Of a stretch of DNA of 64,000 nucleotides, positions 1-8,995 are shown piece after piece. A program made the translations under genes and the position numbers. The notes under the pieces were generated by a model. That model was not told the DNA's origin, did not search any database, and worked only from the letters and a program-made list of their open reading frames with translations. The DNA is from Beggiatoa leptomitoformis (GTDB lineage Bacteria > Pseudomonadota > Gammaproteobacteria > Beggiatoales > Beggiatoaceae), in assembly GCF_001305575.3 (NCBI RefSeq), contig NZ_CP012373.2:930001-994000 (forward strand). Reading direction: 5' to 3'. Positions within the stretch are counted from its first letter, which is position 1; every line of letters starts with the position of its first letter.

Positions 1-1920
1 CCCCAAGCAGAAGAAGAACAGTGGCAAAATCGCTTTAAACAAGCCTTGACAACCGCCCAAAAATATCAGCAAACTGCACAAACATTCCACAGCGTTACCC
101 AAGCACTTGAACGCATTTTGCGTCGCGCCGAAAACTTGTTAAAGAACCAACAAGACACACAAAAAGCCCAACATACAAAAGAATTAGAAAGCGCGTGGGA
201 AGCTGTTACCCAACCCGAAAACAAGCCAGAATTGTTGAAAACCCTCAACATTCGTTTCAATGACACTGTCAAAGCGTTAAAAACCTCTATGGAAGAACAG
301 AACGAACACCGTGAGCAAGCCGTAAAAACGCTGAAGCAAATTCTTAAAGATATTGAAACCGCTTTAGAAACAGGCGAATTGCACACCGCAATGCCCCTAG
401 AGCAACAAGCAAAAGACCTTGCTCAACAACATCCCGGATTGCTCAATCGCAACAAAAATTTAGAAGCGCGGCTACATGGTATTTCTGCCAAAATTCGTGA
501 ACTCCACAGCTGGGAACGTTGGGGCGACAATGTTGAGCGAGAACAGTTATGCGCAGAAATGGAAGAACTGGCAATTAATCCTGATGATGACCCAGAAGTA
601 ACAGCGCGTCTCATTCGTGAAGCCCAAGCAAAATGGAAAAGTTTAGGGACACATGGCTATCCACAAGCCCTGTGGGAACGGTTTAATAAAGCCTGCAATA
701 CCGCTTATAAACCTTGCCAAGAACATTTTGAAGTACAAGCGAAAGAACGAGAAAAGAATTATCAACAGAAACAAACCTTATGCGACCAGTTAGAAACATT
801 TGCCGCCCAAATAGATTGGCACAATCCCGACTGGAAACAGATTTACAACACCATTCGTGACATAGACAAAGCATGGCGACAATTAGGGCCGACGAATCGC
901 AAAGCCCGCAAAATCATCTCTACCCGCTATGAAAAAATGATGGGTAATATCGAGAAATATCTCGACGAAGAGCGTAAAGACAATCAAAAACAACGTGAAC
1001 AACTGATTGAGAAAGTCAAAGCCACACAAACTTATGATGATGTGGAAAAAGCCATTAATGAAGTCAAAGGCCTACAAGCAGAATGGCATGTAAGCGTTCC
1101 CGGCTCGCGTGGCAGAGAACGACAACTATGGAAAGCTTTCCGCAGTGCTTGCGATATAGTGTTTGAACGACGCAAAGAAAAACAAGATGCGTTTAAGAAA
1201 GAACTACAAACCCATTACGACGCGAAAGTAGCTGTCTGTGAAAAAATTGAAGCCCTCACCCAACTAGATGGGGAAGCATTTAAAGACGCAGTCGGACAAC
1301 TGAAAAAACTGCAAAAAGAATGGCATGATGTTGGTGAAGTGCCGAAAAAACAGAAAGATACCCTAGATGACCGCTACAAAAAAGTTTGCAAACAACTGGA
1401 ACAGAAATATCAAGCCCATTTAGTCTTAGAAAAACGGGCGCAATTACAACTGTTACGGCAAAAAGCTGCCTTGTGTATTCAACTGGAACGTGCGGAAATT
1501 ATTGATATAGACAGCCAGATTGCCGATGCACAAAACCAATGGGCTGCATTAGCAACACTGGAAAATATGCAGTTAGAGCAATCTATTACGATTCGTTTTG
1601 CAACTGCTAACGACATGGTTAAAACAGGTGAACAAGTTTATAACCCAGCCGTTTTGCAAGCGCAATCTGTTTTATGTTTGCGCCTAGAAATTTTGGCAGG
1701 TGTGCCTTCTCCACCTGAAGCCGCAGAAGCACGTATGGCGTATCAAGTTGCACGTTTATCACAAGTAATGAGTGGTGAAGCACAAGCACGTACAGATAAA
1801 TTCGCAGAAGTGCAAGAAATTGAACGCGCATGGCACTTAAGCGGTGCAACGGCGGGCGATGACGCGCTCAAATTAGAACAACGTTTTTATCATGCGTTAG
1901 AATCATTTTACGCAAGCTAA
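1..1920 (+). CDS. DUF349 domain protein, 5' end cut off by window
   Basis: The reading frame is open to base 1 (upstream in-frame residues PQAEEEQWQNRFKQA), so the true start lies before the window; the TTG at 46 is not a convincing start. The product is an Asp/Glu/Lys/Gln-rich, almost wholly helical soluble protein. It repeats a roughly 70-residue module with the pattern W..lG.......lw..F..ac, for example AKWKSLG, KAWRQLG, AEWHVSV, KEWHDVG and RAWHLSG. That is the DUF349 repeat signature. The family is widespread in gammaproteobacteria and has no established biochemical activity. No signal peptide or membrane segment is seen in the visible part. A hairpin follows 8 nt after the stop. Confidence 0.85.
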   Translation, partial: PQAEEEQWQNRFKQALTTAQKYQQTAQTFHSVTQALERILRRAENLLKNQQDTQKAQHTKELESAWEAVTQPENKPELLKTLNIRFNDTVKALKTSMEEQNEHREQAVKTLKQILKDIETALETGELHTAMPLEQQAKDLAQQHPGLLNRNKNLEARLHGISAKIRELHSWERWGDNVEREQLCAEMEELAINPDDDPEVTARLIREAQAKWKSLGTHGYPQALWERFNKACNTAYKPCQEHFEVQAKEREKNYQQKQTLCDQLETFAAQIDWHNPDWKQIYNTIRDIDKAWRQLGPTNRKARKIISTRYEKMMGNIEKYLDEERKDNQKQREQLIEKVKATQTYDDVEKAINEVKGLQAEWHVSVPGSRGRERQLWKAFRSACDIVFERRKEKQDAFKKELQTHYDAKVAVCEKIEALTQLDGEAFKDAVGQLKKLQKEWHDVGEVPKKQKDTLDDRYKKVCKQLEQKYQAHLVLEKRAQLQLLRQKAALCIQLERAEIIDIDSQIADAQNQWAALATLENMQLEQSITIRFATANDMVKTGEQVYNPAVLQAQSVLCLRLEILAGVPSPPEAAEARMAYQVARLSQVMSGEAQARTDKFAEVQEIERAWHLSGATAGDDALKLEQRFYHALESFYAS

Positions 1921-1927
1921 GATTATC

Positions 1928-1946
1928 GGGGCGACAAGTTCGCCCC
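1928..1946. terminator. GC-rich hairpin after the DUF349 gene
   Basis: A perfect 7-bp stem (GGGGCGA / TCGCCCC) with a 5-nt loop lies just after the DUF349 stop. There is no strong T tract, so it is either a weak terminator or a member of the GCGAA/TTCGC hairpin family seen at 35549 and 54376. Confidence 0.4.
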
Positions 1947-2170
1947 TCGTAAAACATGTGATAAAAAACACTGCATAGATAGCATGATAGAACAAATAAT
2001 CTCTATATTTTTTATCATCAGTGGATTATAAAGACTGGCTATGATTAATCATGATGCTTCAGCCTGATGCGCATGAACAAGCTAGAAATAACAATGTTGT
2101 GACAAAAATTGTTGAAATAGCTGAAAATTTCAGGCTCAAATACTCATAATCCTCGCGCTATAACCCAAAA

Positions 2171-2413
2171 ATGACCTTTTCCCTCTGGCACATTGCTCAA
2201 GCCGACAAAGTTGCTCGCCCTGTATGCGAAGCGGGTAATAAACACGTTGTATTTGATACATTAGGATTGGCACAAGATTTTATTCGTTTGTTGCCTGAAC
2301 CTACAATGGAAGGAGTCATCGTTATTATTAACGACGATAAAACTGAAATTGTTCATGCAGAAGATTGGCAGGCGTTATTGGCAATTACGCAACAAGACGA
2401 TTTGCAAACTTAG
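2171..2413 (+). CDS. small hypothetical protein, 80 aa
   Basis: Not recognised. The ORF is preceded by about 225 nt of AT-rich DNA without a gene, and its codon use resembles its neighbours. The product is small, acidic and probably soluble, with no signal peptide or membrane segment. The middle (EGVIVIINDDKTEIVHAEDW) looks like two beta strands flanking a turn, and the C-terminus is Gln/Asp-rich. It ends 47 nt before the convergent kinase gene. It could be a real orphan gene; its length and compact folded-looking composition favour that, but there is no family assignment. Confidence 0.5.
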   Translation: MTFSLWHIAQADKVARPVCEAGNKHVVFDTLGLAQDFIRLLPEPTMEGVIVIINDDKTEIVHAEDWQALLAITQQDDLQT

Positions 2414-2460
2414 ATGTAAAGTTAAAAACACCAAATAGATTAATTCTTTTTTAAACAATG

Positions 2461-3558
2461 CTATACAGCTTTTACAAGTTGTAAACTGACAGTTGTTCCA
2501 CCATTTTTGTCTTGTTGTGTATTCACTTGCGACTGAATATGAACCGTTCCCCCATAAGCATTAATCAGTCGTGCAACCAACGGCAAAGCGCAACCTGCCC
2601 CAACTTCTCCTGCTGTTCCCGCTCGTGTAGTGGTTTTGCTCAAATCAAAAAGATGTTGGCAAAGTTTTTCTGACATCCCCATCCCATAGTCATGAATGTT
2701 TAATGCAACAATATAATCATTGAGTGAATAGGCCTGAATCACGATTTGCGTATTAGGGTAAGAAAATTTAATTGCATTGTTTAATATGTAATTTATAACC
2801 TGTTTTGTAAAAGAAAAATTTTCAACCATAACATATAAATGCTCATCAACCTGTAAATCAAGAGTAATTTTTTTCTGATTTAAATTAGCTTGTTGTAAAA
2901 ACATCGCGGTTTTAATGGCTTCTTTTACAGAAACAGCCGATAGATGAACTTCTCTTTCTTGCAACTCACGAATTTCTCTTACATTATCAATTAACTGCAA
3001 TCCATTTTGTGCGGCGGTAAATAAAACATGCTGCATACGCATAAACATGTCATAAGAAAGATTTACACTTAATAATGAAACAATTGCGCTTAATGGTGTA
3101 GAAAGGTCATGACATAATAAATGTAATAAGGCTTTGCGGTCATGATTAATTTGTTGAAGCAACCTGTATGGCATTGTTGATGCCAGTTGTTTTTGTAAGC
3201 GAGCCAATAACTCCCATGATTTAATTGGTTTTACAACAAAATCATCTGCATTTAAATTTATTTCTGTTTGAATAAACGCACTATTTTCATCATCTGTCAT
3301 GAGCAAAATAATGGGAATATGTGCTGTTTTCTGAGTGGATTTTATGTGATTACAAATAGTTATATCGTTTTCTTTCGATGGTAAAATATCTAATAGAACT
3401 AAATCAGGTAATTGCTGGATAAATTGTTCTAAAATAGGTTGGTCTTTTTCTATCGCGTGAATCTGATAATGATTATTTTGCAACAGCGTAGTGATTGATT
3501 GTCGTGTTATTTCATCATTGCTAATCAATAAAATATGAGTCTGTTCAGGTGTTTTCAT
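2461..3558 (-). CDS. soluble response regulator-histidine kinase (REC-HisKA-HATPase)
   Basis: This is a 365-residue protein with no membrane segment. Residues 8-125 form a receiver domain with phospho-acceptor D57 (LVLLD) and the conserved lysine in VVKPI. Residues 139-205 form a HisKA dimerisation helix pair with H150 in CHDLSTPL. Residues 240-362 form the ATPase, with an N box (NYILNNAIKFS), a G1 box (DYGMGMS) and a G2-like loop (GEVGAGCALPL). REC domains placed N-terminal to a kinase are typical of cytoplasmic relay kinases that take phosphate from another kinase, as known for similar architectures. No cognate output regulator is adjacent. It diverges from mnmC, and the two probable start codons are only 33 nt apart, so their promoters must overlap the opposite coding ends. 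Confidence 0.85.
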   Translation of the reverse strand: MKTPEQTHILLISNDEITRQSITTLLQNNHYQIHAIEKDQPILEQFIQQLPDLVLLDILPSKENDITICNHIKSTQKTAHIPIILLMTDDENSAFIQTEINLNADDFVVKPIKSWELLARLQKQLASTMPYRLLQQINHDRKALLHLLCHDLSTPLSAIVSLLSVNLSYDMFMRMQHVLFTAAQNGLQLIDNVREIRELQEREVHLSAVSVKEAIKTAMFLQQANLNQKKITLDLQVDEHLYVMVENFSFTKQVINYILNNAIKFSYPNTQIVIQAYSLNDYIVALNIHDYGMGMSEKLCQHLFDLSKTTTRAGTAGEVGAGCALPLVARLINAYGGTVHIQSQVNTQQDKNGGTTVSLQLVKAV

Positions 3559-3591
3559 TCGTTAGCTAAGTCGGATAGTTGTACAGCAAAT

Positions 3592-5634
3592 ATGGGACAT
3601 TATAAAAATCTTTCTGTGAACAAACAATTATACAACGCAATTATTCAATGGGATGCGGACGAAAATCCTTATACCCCTCAATTTCAAGATATCTACTACG
3701 CACAACAAGGGGGATTAGCAGAAACTGAGTTTATTTTTTTATTGCATAATCAACTATATAAACGTTGGCTAACCCATGATTTTACCACTCGCCCGTTTGT
3801 GATTGCAGAAACAGGATTTGGAACAGGCTTGAATTTTTTAGCTACATGGCAAGCTTTTTTGCAACAGTGTTCTGATACAAACGGTATTTTACATTTTATT
3901 TCTGTAGAGCAATTTCCTTTATCGCAAGTTGACATAACCCGTTCATTGGCAAAATGGACAAGTCTTACTACTTATCGCGATGAATTATTAGCTGTTTACC
4001 CACTGGCAATTTATGGCTGGCATCGTTTTTCTTTTGCAAATGGTCGGGTCGTTTTAACGCTGGGTTTAGGGGATGTAAACGAATTGTTGCCTAGTTTATA
4101 TGCCAATACGGAAACAGGATTGGTGGATGCGTGGTATTTAGATGGTTTTTCCCCCGCAAAAAATCCAAGTATGTGGCAAGCCAGCTTGTTTGAGCAAATG
4201 CAACGCTTAAGCCGAGCAGATGCCAGTTTTAGCACCTTTACCGCTGCGGGTTCAGTTCGGCGTGGATTGCAAGCAGTCGGGTTTTGCGTCAATAAAGTTG
4301 CGGGTTTTGCGGATAAACGGGAAATGCTTTGCGGTCATGCCCCTAATCCAAAACAACCAATACTATCTACAAAATCCACCATGCCCGCATGGTTTCGCTA
4401 CCCCGCTTTAACGACGGATAAACACCATGCCGTTATCATCGGCGCGGGATTAGCAGGAACAGCAACCGCGCAAGCACTGAGTCAACGGGGTTGGCATTGC
4501 ACCTTGCTTGAGGCGCAAGCGGAAATTGCTTTGGGTGGCTCAGGCAATCGGCAAGGAATTTTATATCCTTTACTTTCTGCAAGTTGGGATGATTTACCAA
4601 CCCAGTTTTATCTTACCGCTTATCAATACGCAAGGTATCTTTTACAGCAGTTAAATAAACAAGCCTTTGTTTTTGAAGCCTGTGGGGTTTTACAGTTAGC
4701 AGGTGATGTAACGGCACAAATGCGTTTTGAGAAAATTGTACAAACCTTGCAACTCCCGCCTGCATTTGTTCAGTGTGTATCAGCAACACAAGCACGATTA
4801 TTAGCGGGTGTAGAACTGACACAAGCAGGTTTATTTTTCCCGCAAGCGGGTTGGGTTGCAACGGCGACCGTTTGTCAGCAACTTTTAAACAAAGCCCGCC
4901 AACAGGCAGATGTCCAATTAAAATTAAATAGTTATGTTGCCAATTTACAGCGGACAACAGAGGGGTGGCAAGTGCTGGATGCCGAAGGGCAGCTATTGGC
5001 ACACGCGCCAACGGTTATTTTTACTAATGCGAGTGGTTTTCAAGCCTTACCGTATGCTCAGGCGTTGCCTTTACAAACAGTACGCGGACAGGTGAGCTAT
5101 GTAGCATCAACAATGACGAGCCAAACATTAGCAACCGCTGTTTGTTATGACGGTTTTATAACGCCTGCATGGCAAGCACAGCATGTTGTGGGAGCAAGTT
5201 ATGATGTGAACGCCAGTCGTGCGTTTATTTCGGCTGCGGATAATCAAGCGAATTTGGCTAAGTTGCGGGCGGTATTACCTGATGTCGCAGCCAGTATTGG
5301 TTCGTTTGTTTCTGCACGCAGTGCTGTCCGTTGTAGCAGTCTTGACCATTTGCCATTAATTGGAGCATTACCTGATTATGCGCTATTTATGCAAAATTAC
5401 GCAGATTTACAACAGGGTAAACGAGCATCTTGTTATACCGCGCCTGTGTATCATCAAGGTTTATATGTAAATCTAGCGCATGGTTCGCGCGGTTTATTGT
5501 CGGCTTTATTTGGTGCAGAAATAATAGCGAGTTTGTTAAACCATGAGCCGTTACCGCTTTCGCAGCGGGTTTTAGAAGCCCTTGCGCCACAACGTTTTTG
5601 GGTAAGGCAGTTAAAACGCGGCTCATCGGCTTGA
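3592..5634 (+). CDS. mnmC: bifunctional tRNA mnm5s2U34 biosynthesis protein MnmC
   Basis: MnmC finishes the wobble modification 5-methylaminomethyl-2-thiouridine. The FAD-dependent C-terminal half removes the carboxymethyl group, and the N-terminal half methylates with SAM. The N-terminal methyltransferase shows the glycine-rich motif ETGFGTGLNFLA and the catalytic-region sequence WYLDGFSPAKNP. The C-terminal half opens with the dinucleotide-binding motif VIIGAGLAGTATA and ends with the DAAO-type segment GLYVNLAHGSRGL. The frame is open upstream to an ATG at 3535, but that lies inside the divergent kinase gene. The ATG at 3592 (MGHYKNLSVN) matches where the family normally begins and is preferred, giving 680 residues, the usual size for a fused MnmC. 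Confidence 0.93.
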   Translation: MGHYKNLSVNKQLYNAIIQWDADENPYTPQFQDIYYAQQGGLAETEFIFLLHNQLYKRWLTHDFTTRPFVIAETGFGTGLNFLATWQAFLQQCSDTNGILHFISVEQFPLSQVDITRSLAKWTSLTTYRDELLAVYPLAIYGWHRFSFANGRVVLTLGLGDVNELLPSLYANTETGLVDAWYLDGFSPAKNPSMWQASLFEQMQRLSRADASFSTFTAAGSVRRGLQAVGFCVNKVAGFADKREMLCGHAPNPKQPILSTKSTMPAWFRYPALTTDKHHAVIIGAGLAGTATAQALSQRGWHCTLLEAQAEIALGGSGNRQGILYPLLSASWDDLPTQFYLTAYQYARYLLQQLNKQAFVFEACGVLQLAGDVTAQMRFEKIVQTLQLPPAFVQCVSATQARLLAGVELTQAGLFFPQAGWVATATVCQQLLNKARQQADVQLKLNSYVANLQRTTEGWQVLDAEGQLLAHAPTVIFTNASGFQALPYAQALPLQTVRGQVSYVASTMTSQTLATAVCYDGFITPAWQAQHVVGASYDVNASRAFISAADNQANLAKLRAVLPDVAASIGSFVSARSAVRCSSLDHLPLIGALPDYALFMQNYADLQQGKRASCYTAPVYHQGLYVNLAHGSRGLLSALFGAEIIASLLNHEPLPLSQRVLEALAPQRFWVRQLKRGSSA

Positions 5635-5639
5635 GTTTA

Positions 5640-5772
5640 TGATAGTGCCAAATCAAGCTTACGATTTTGTCACTATCAATGTTAGAAATAAACCAGATAT
5701 TACTGTTTTAAAAGATATTGCACGATTTTTGCGGATGGTTTAATTCCGAAAATACCAATTCGGACAATTTTT
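5640..5772. terminator. two hairpins between the convergent genes mnmC and 5775-6713
   Basis: An imperfect hairpin with 8-bp outer arms (TGATAGTG at 5640, CACTATCA at 5671) is followed by a smaller stem (TCCGAA at 5745, TTCGGA at 5759) and then CAATTTTTC. The second, followed by a T run on the plus strand, could end mnmC transcription. Both calls come from inspection only. Confidence 0.4.
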
Positions 5773-5774
5773 CT

Positions 5775-6713
5775 TTACAACTGTTTAATTGCCTTACTTA
5801 TCAATCGTATTCGTGCAATATTCCATTCTAAAATTTGTAGTGTATCTGCTGGGATTTTTCCTTGATAAATCTGTGCAACAGGTGTAATGACATTGGTTAA
5901 TCCTAAATAGGCTTTAATAACTTGTAATTCCGCAAGGACAAAACCTGTCATTCCAAAGGTTTCTGTCGGTGTAATTTGTTGAATAGAGTTTCTTTGATAA
6001 ACATTGATATTAAGGTTTATTTTGTTTATGTTCAAATGGGTTTGAATTTCTTGCATTTCTTTAATGAGTGTTAATCCTGCATTGAAAACATCGACTGGAA
6101 GAACGTTATCTTTTTTAGGGGGTGGCAAGGTACTATCCGTTAATTCTAAGGCATACAACAGGGCATCAATATCGTAATGAATACGCATTGCTTGCCCGAA
6201 AACGTGAGACGGTAAGAAGCTTGTGCCAGTGAATGCGTCTAATTCATAAAGTATTTGATTCAGCGCGTTGTAATTATCCAACTGGGTTTTTTTGGTAAAA
6301 ACAGGCGGTGGGGGGATTTCTGTTTTTATATCAAAAACGCGCTTTAACAAAAATAGTTCTGTCCGAATACGACAAACTTGTTCATAAATAACCGCTGTTG
6401 ATACGTCCTTTTCAGGTTCTCGAGAAGGAATATTCAATCGTGGTAAATTATATTTTTCATGGATATGATCTAGTTTGAAAAGTATTTGGTAGGTTTTTTG
6501 CCACGTGAGGCGTGGAACAACTTGTAGGGTAACTTGTGGTGGTATAATTTCTTTATCTATTTTAAGATATTGTTTTATAATGTTTAATTCTTGTTGTACA
6601 TTATAAATTTCTGTATAAGTGTCGTCTATACTGATTTCGCTAGCCTTTGCAACGGATAAGATAGCCAGTAATAGACAAGTGGTAAAAAATCTCAATTGGG
6701 TAATATCAATCAT
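5775..6713 (-). CDS. secreted protein of four helical repeats, unknown function
   Basis: Not recognised. The ATG at 6713 begins MIDITQLRFF and is followed by a hydrophobic stretch ending VAKAS, a plausible Sec signal peptide. An in-frame upstream ATG at 6743 lies inside the preceding gene, and an AAGGGG ribosome site precedes 6713. The mature part appears to be four copies of a roughly 65-75 residue helical unit, at about 25-95, 100-165, 170-235 and 245-312. Each has the pattern h..El..iK..L.i, then an IPP/LPP turn, then a helix ending in ..iL.eLd. Examples are NIIKQYLKI, FLLKRVFDI, LLYALEL and QVIKAYLGL. The start lies 1 nt after the stop of the upstream 161-aa gene, so the two are co-transcribed. 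Confidence 0.65.
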   Translation of the reverse strand: MIDITQLRFFTTCLLLAILSVAKASEISIDDTYTEIYNVQQELNIIKQYLKIDKEIIPPQVTLQVVPRLTWQKTYQILFKLDHIHEKYNLPRLNIPSREPEKDVSTAVIYEQVCRIRTELFLLKRVFDIKTEIPPPPVFTKKTQLDNYNALNQILYELDAFTGTSFLPSHVFGQAMRIHYDIDALLYALELTDSTLPPPKKDNVLPVDVFNAGLTLIKEMQEIQTHLNINKINLNINVYQRNSIQQITPTETFGMTGFVLAELQVIKAYLGLTNVITPVAQIYQGKIPADTLQILEWNIARIRLISKAIKQL

Positions 6714-6714
6714 T

Positions 6715-7200
6715 CTAAAACCCCTTTTCTTTGCATAGTACATCTAATTCTCGCCATTTTTTTCCCCGACTATAATTAGCCGCAATGTTTGGTGCTATTT
6801 GTTCTATAAGTGTTTGGTGCATTCCTAAGCGTTTAATTCTTTTCTTGAGAATAGCCCCCTGTTTATTTTCTTCAGCAACCATACCCGCATAAATAACGGT
6901 AAACCAAATCGCAATTTCTAAACTATCTACTTGATATTTTTCTGTTAATTGTAATATTAGGGATAGCACATCAGGGTTAATTTGTGCATTTGTTTTTTCA
7001 TAAATCGCTATATAATCATCATATAAAGATTGAAAACCATATAATTTTCCTAATATTTGCAATCTTGCAAAATAGTATGTATCTGATGGTGCATAACGCC
7101 GTTGAGCAGGACGGTGTAAATAAACGCACCAATCATCAAAGCGTCCACTGTCAAAGGCAACAGTGCTGCCATCATTAAATGTTTGAATCAATCTTTGCAT
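6715..7200 (-). CDS. hypothetical protein, 161 aa, first gene of a two-gene operon
   Basis: Not recognised with certainty. It is a soluble-looking alpha/beta protein with no signal peptide. The N-terminus MQRLIQTFNDGSTVAFDSGRFDDWCVYL reads like a short beta-rich head that recognises its own product, a style seen in small DUF families. It is followed by helices through YYFARLQILGKLYGFQSLYDDY and a basic region near the C-terminus (KKRIKRLGMHQ). It is tightly coupled (1-nt gap) to the secreted repeat protein downstream. The pair has no other gene on the same strand nearby. Confidence 0.6.
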   Translation of the reverse strand: MQRLIQTFNDGSTVAFDSGRFDDWCVYLHRPAQRRYAPSDTYYFARLQILGKLYGFQSLYDDYIAIYEKTNAQINPDVLSLILQLTEKYQVDSLEIAIWFTVIYAGMVAEENKQGAILKKRIKRLGMHQTLIEQIAPNIAANYSRGKKWRELDVLCKEKGF

Positions 7201-7468
7201 ATTTTTATGCCTAACAGGTTATTTTTCATGTAAGGTAGTATTTTTTTTGAAGTTATGCAATAACTCAGATGATTTATTGACGGTTTATTTCACATCTTAT
7301 TGTAGAAATTGAGGAATGAGAAAACGGGGTGGTTTAAGCATGGTAGCTTAAAATGGGTTGGTAATTTGGTTGACTATTTATTTTTCTAGTCTATCTTCCC
7401 TTGAAATTATACAGACAGTAATTTACTTTATATACTAACTAGTTACTAATTTTTTATCGAGAATTAAA

Positions 7469-8695
7469 ATGTTACGTTTTGGTGTTAAATATTTAATTAG
7501 CAGTTATTGCTTATGTTTTTCGCTCATTGTGTCTGCTGAATGTTTGTTCACAACGACAACGGGTGTCACTGTAGATGGACATTATCCGCGTTTTGCGGAG
7601 TTGTCTGATGGGAGTGTGTTGATGTCTGCAGACCGCTATATTGTCAATGAACAAGGACAAGGCGGACAGGCCATTGTTATTTTTCGGGGTGACAAAAATT
7701 TGTTAGTTTGGGAGGAGGTGGTGATTGCTGCTTATAACCCGCCTGCGAATTTTAGTAATGCTTACTTGACCGTTTTAAAGGCAAAAGGCAGTCGTCCTGA
7801 AACCATTTTATTGGCATTGCGTGCGTGGGAAGGGATAAATTCTCATATTGATGTTATTCAAAGTACGGATAAGGGCAAAACATGGCAATTCCGTTCACAA
7901 GCCTTTGGTGAAAATATGGGGAATTTGACCAATGGGGAAAGTGATGATGGGAGTACGGTGAGTGATGTGGGTGTCTATGAACCCAGTTTGTGGGTTTCAC
8001 ACGACGGTTATAACGCGAGCGGTAATGAAACTTTGTTCATTACGTATGCGTCAGAAGTGTCAGCAACGGCTGACCATGCTTATGAAAATGAACAAGTTAT
8101 TTTATTACAACGCTCGGATGATTTAGGCTTGTCATGGTCAGCCCCCGTTGTTGTTACAGAAAATGAGCCTTATCAACGATTTGGTATGCCTGCGATTATT
8201 GCGGTTGATAATTTAATGGCGGTTTTTTATGAGCAGGTTGATTTAACCCCTGAGCGGGTTTATTCGTGGTGGGATTTTAAAACCCGCCCTGCTTGGAAAT
8301 GGTCAATTCGTTCTGCATTGTCGGTGGACGGGGGACATTCGTGGAATAGTGGCTATATGATGTTTGATAGCCGTTTAGGCTATGTGGATAACGAGGGTAA
8401 AAGTATTAATTATTCGGGCGCGCCTGTGGTTCGCTTCTTGCGTTTTCCAAATAGTAGTGTCGATACCATCGGACTCATTTTTCAAGTTGCGAATATTCCA
8501 ACTTATGCAGACCGCAACACAGCAAAAGTCAGCCCTTATTATATTGGTTTAACCAAAGAAGGGATTGAATTTTATCGTGGCCCTTTACCCGAACCGCTGT
8601 CCGCATGGTGGGCAAGTAGTTTTCAACACAGTATTAGCGGTAAGATTATCTTAGCAGGCGATAAAGAGGGTTGTATGCAGGCAGGATTTTATTAA
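7469..8695 (+). CDS. secreted Asp-box (BNR) beta-propeller protein, sialidase-like
   Basis: The N-terminus has a basic start and a hydrophobic core ending VSAECLF, consistent with a signal peptide or, given the Cys, possibly a lipoprotein-like processing site. Three Asp-box motifs (S-x-D-x-G-x-[ST]-W) are visible: STDKGKTW (residues 132-139), SDDLGLSW (216-223) and SVDGGHSW (285-292). They are spaced as in six-bladed sialidase propellers. FVVN/RYIVN and PRFAELSDG near the N-terminus resemble the first blade of exo-alpha-sialidase-like proteins. The catalytic arginine triad cannot be assigned by eye, so sialidase activity is not claimed; many members of this fold are glycan-binding or have other hydrolase roles. 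Monocistronic. Confidence 0.75.
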   Translation: MLRFGVKYLISSYCLCFSLIVSAECLFTTTTGVTVDGHYPRFAELSDGSVLMSADRYIVNEQGQGGQAIVIFRGDKNLLVWEEVVIAAYNPPANFSNAYLTVLKAKGSRPETILLALRAWEGINSHIDVIQSTDKGKTWQFRSQAFGENMGNLTNGESDDGSTVSDVGVYEPSLWVSHDGYNASGNETLFITYASEVSATADHAYENEQVILLQRSDDLGLSWSAPVVVTENEPYQRFGMPAIIAVDNLMAVFYEQVDLTPERVYSWWDFKTRPAWKWSIRSALSVDGGHSWNSGYMMFDSRLGYVDNEGKSINYSGAPVVRFLRFPNSSVDTIGLIFQVANIPTYADRNTAKVSPYYIGLTKEGIEFYRGPLPEPLSAWWASSFQHSISGKIILAGDKEGCMQAGFY

Positions 8696-8796
8696 AAATT
8701 AGTATATTGTATGCTTAATTACTCAGGTGCAAACGCTATTGCACCTGTTAGTCTGGCGGTTCGTTTGGCAATATCTGCTTTATTTATGATGACTGC

Positions 8797-8825
8797 TTGA
8801 CAAAGAGACTGATTAGGTGTTTAAT
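8797..8825 (+). promoter_or_regulatory. sigma70-type promoter of tRNA-Phe
   Basis: TTGACA (8797-8802) is separated by exactly 17 nt from TTTAAT (8820-8825). This puts the transcription start near 8832, about 13 nt before the mature tRNA 5' end. The -35 box is a perfect consensus match. Confidence 0.7.
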
Positions 8826-8844
8826 ACGTGCCTTCAAACCGTGT

Positions 8845-8920
8845 GGCCAGATAGCTCAGTCGGTAGAGCAGGGGACTGAAAATCCCCGTGTCGTTGGTTC
8901 GATTCCGACTCTGGCCACCA
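8845..8920 (+). tRNA. tRNA-Phe (GAA)
   Basis: A full cloverleaf can be drawn over 76 nt. The acceptor stem is GGCCAGA/TCTGGCC, the D arm GCTC...GAGC, and the anticodon stem GGGGA/TCCCC with loop CTGAAAA (anticodon GAA). The T arm is GTTGG/CCGAC with loop TTCGATT, and the discriminator A and CCA end are encoded. The sequence is very close to the standard bacterial tRNA-Phe. Confidence 0.97.
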
Positions 8921-8995
8921 TCTTTATCTGCAAAACCTTCTGTTGTCCTAATCCCCTTCGTCGTTTTCTTCTGTTAGTGTTTTAATCTATTTGGA

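Noticed and set aside
7469-8695. Calling a true sialidase
   Set aside because: Asp boxes are clear but the catalytic arginine triad and tyrosine could not be assigned.
8797-8985. 62-residue ORF over the tRNA gene
   Set aside because: It covers tRNA-Phe and its promoter; the reading frame is a by-product of the tRNA sequence.
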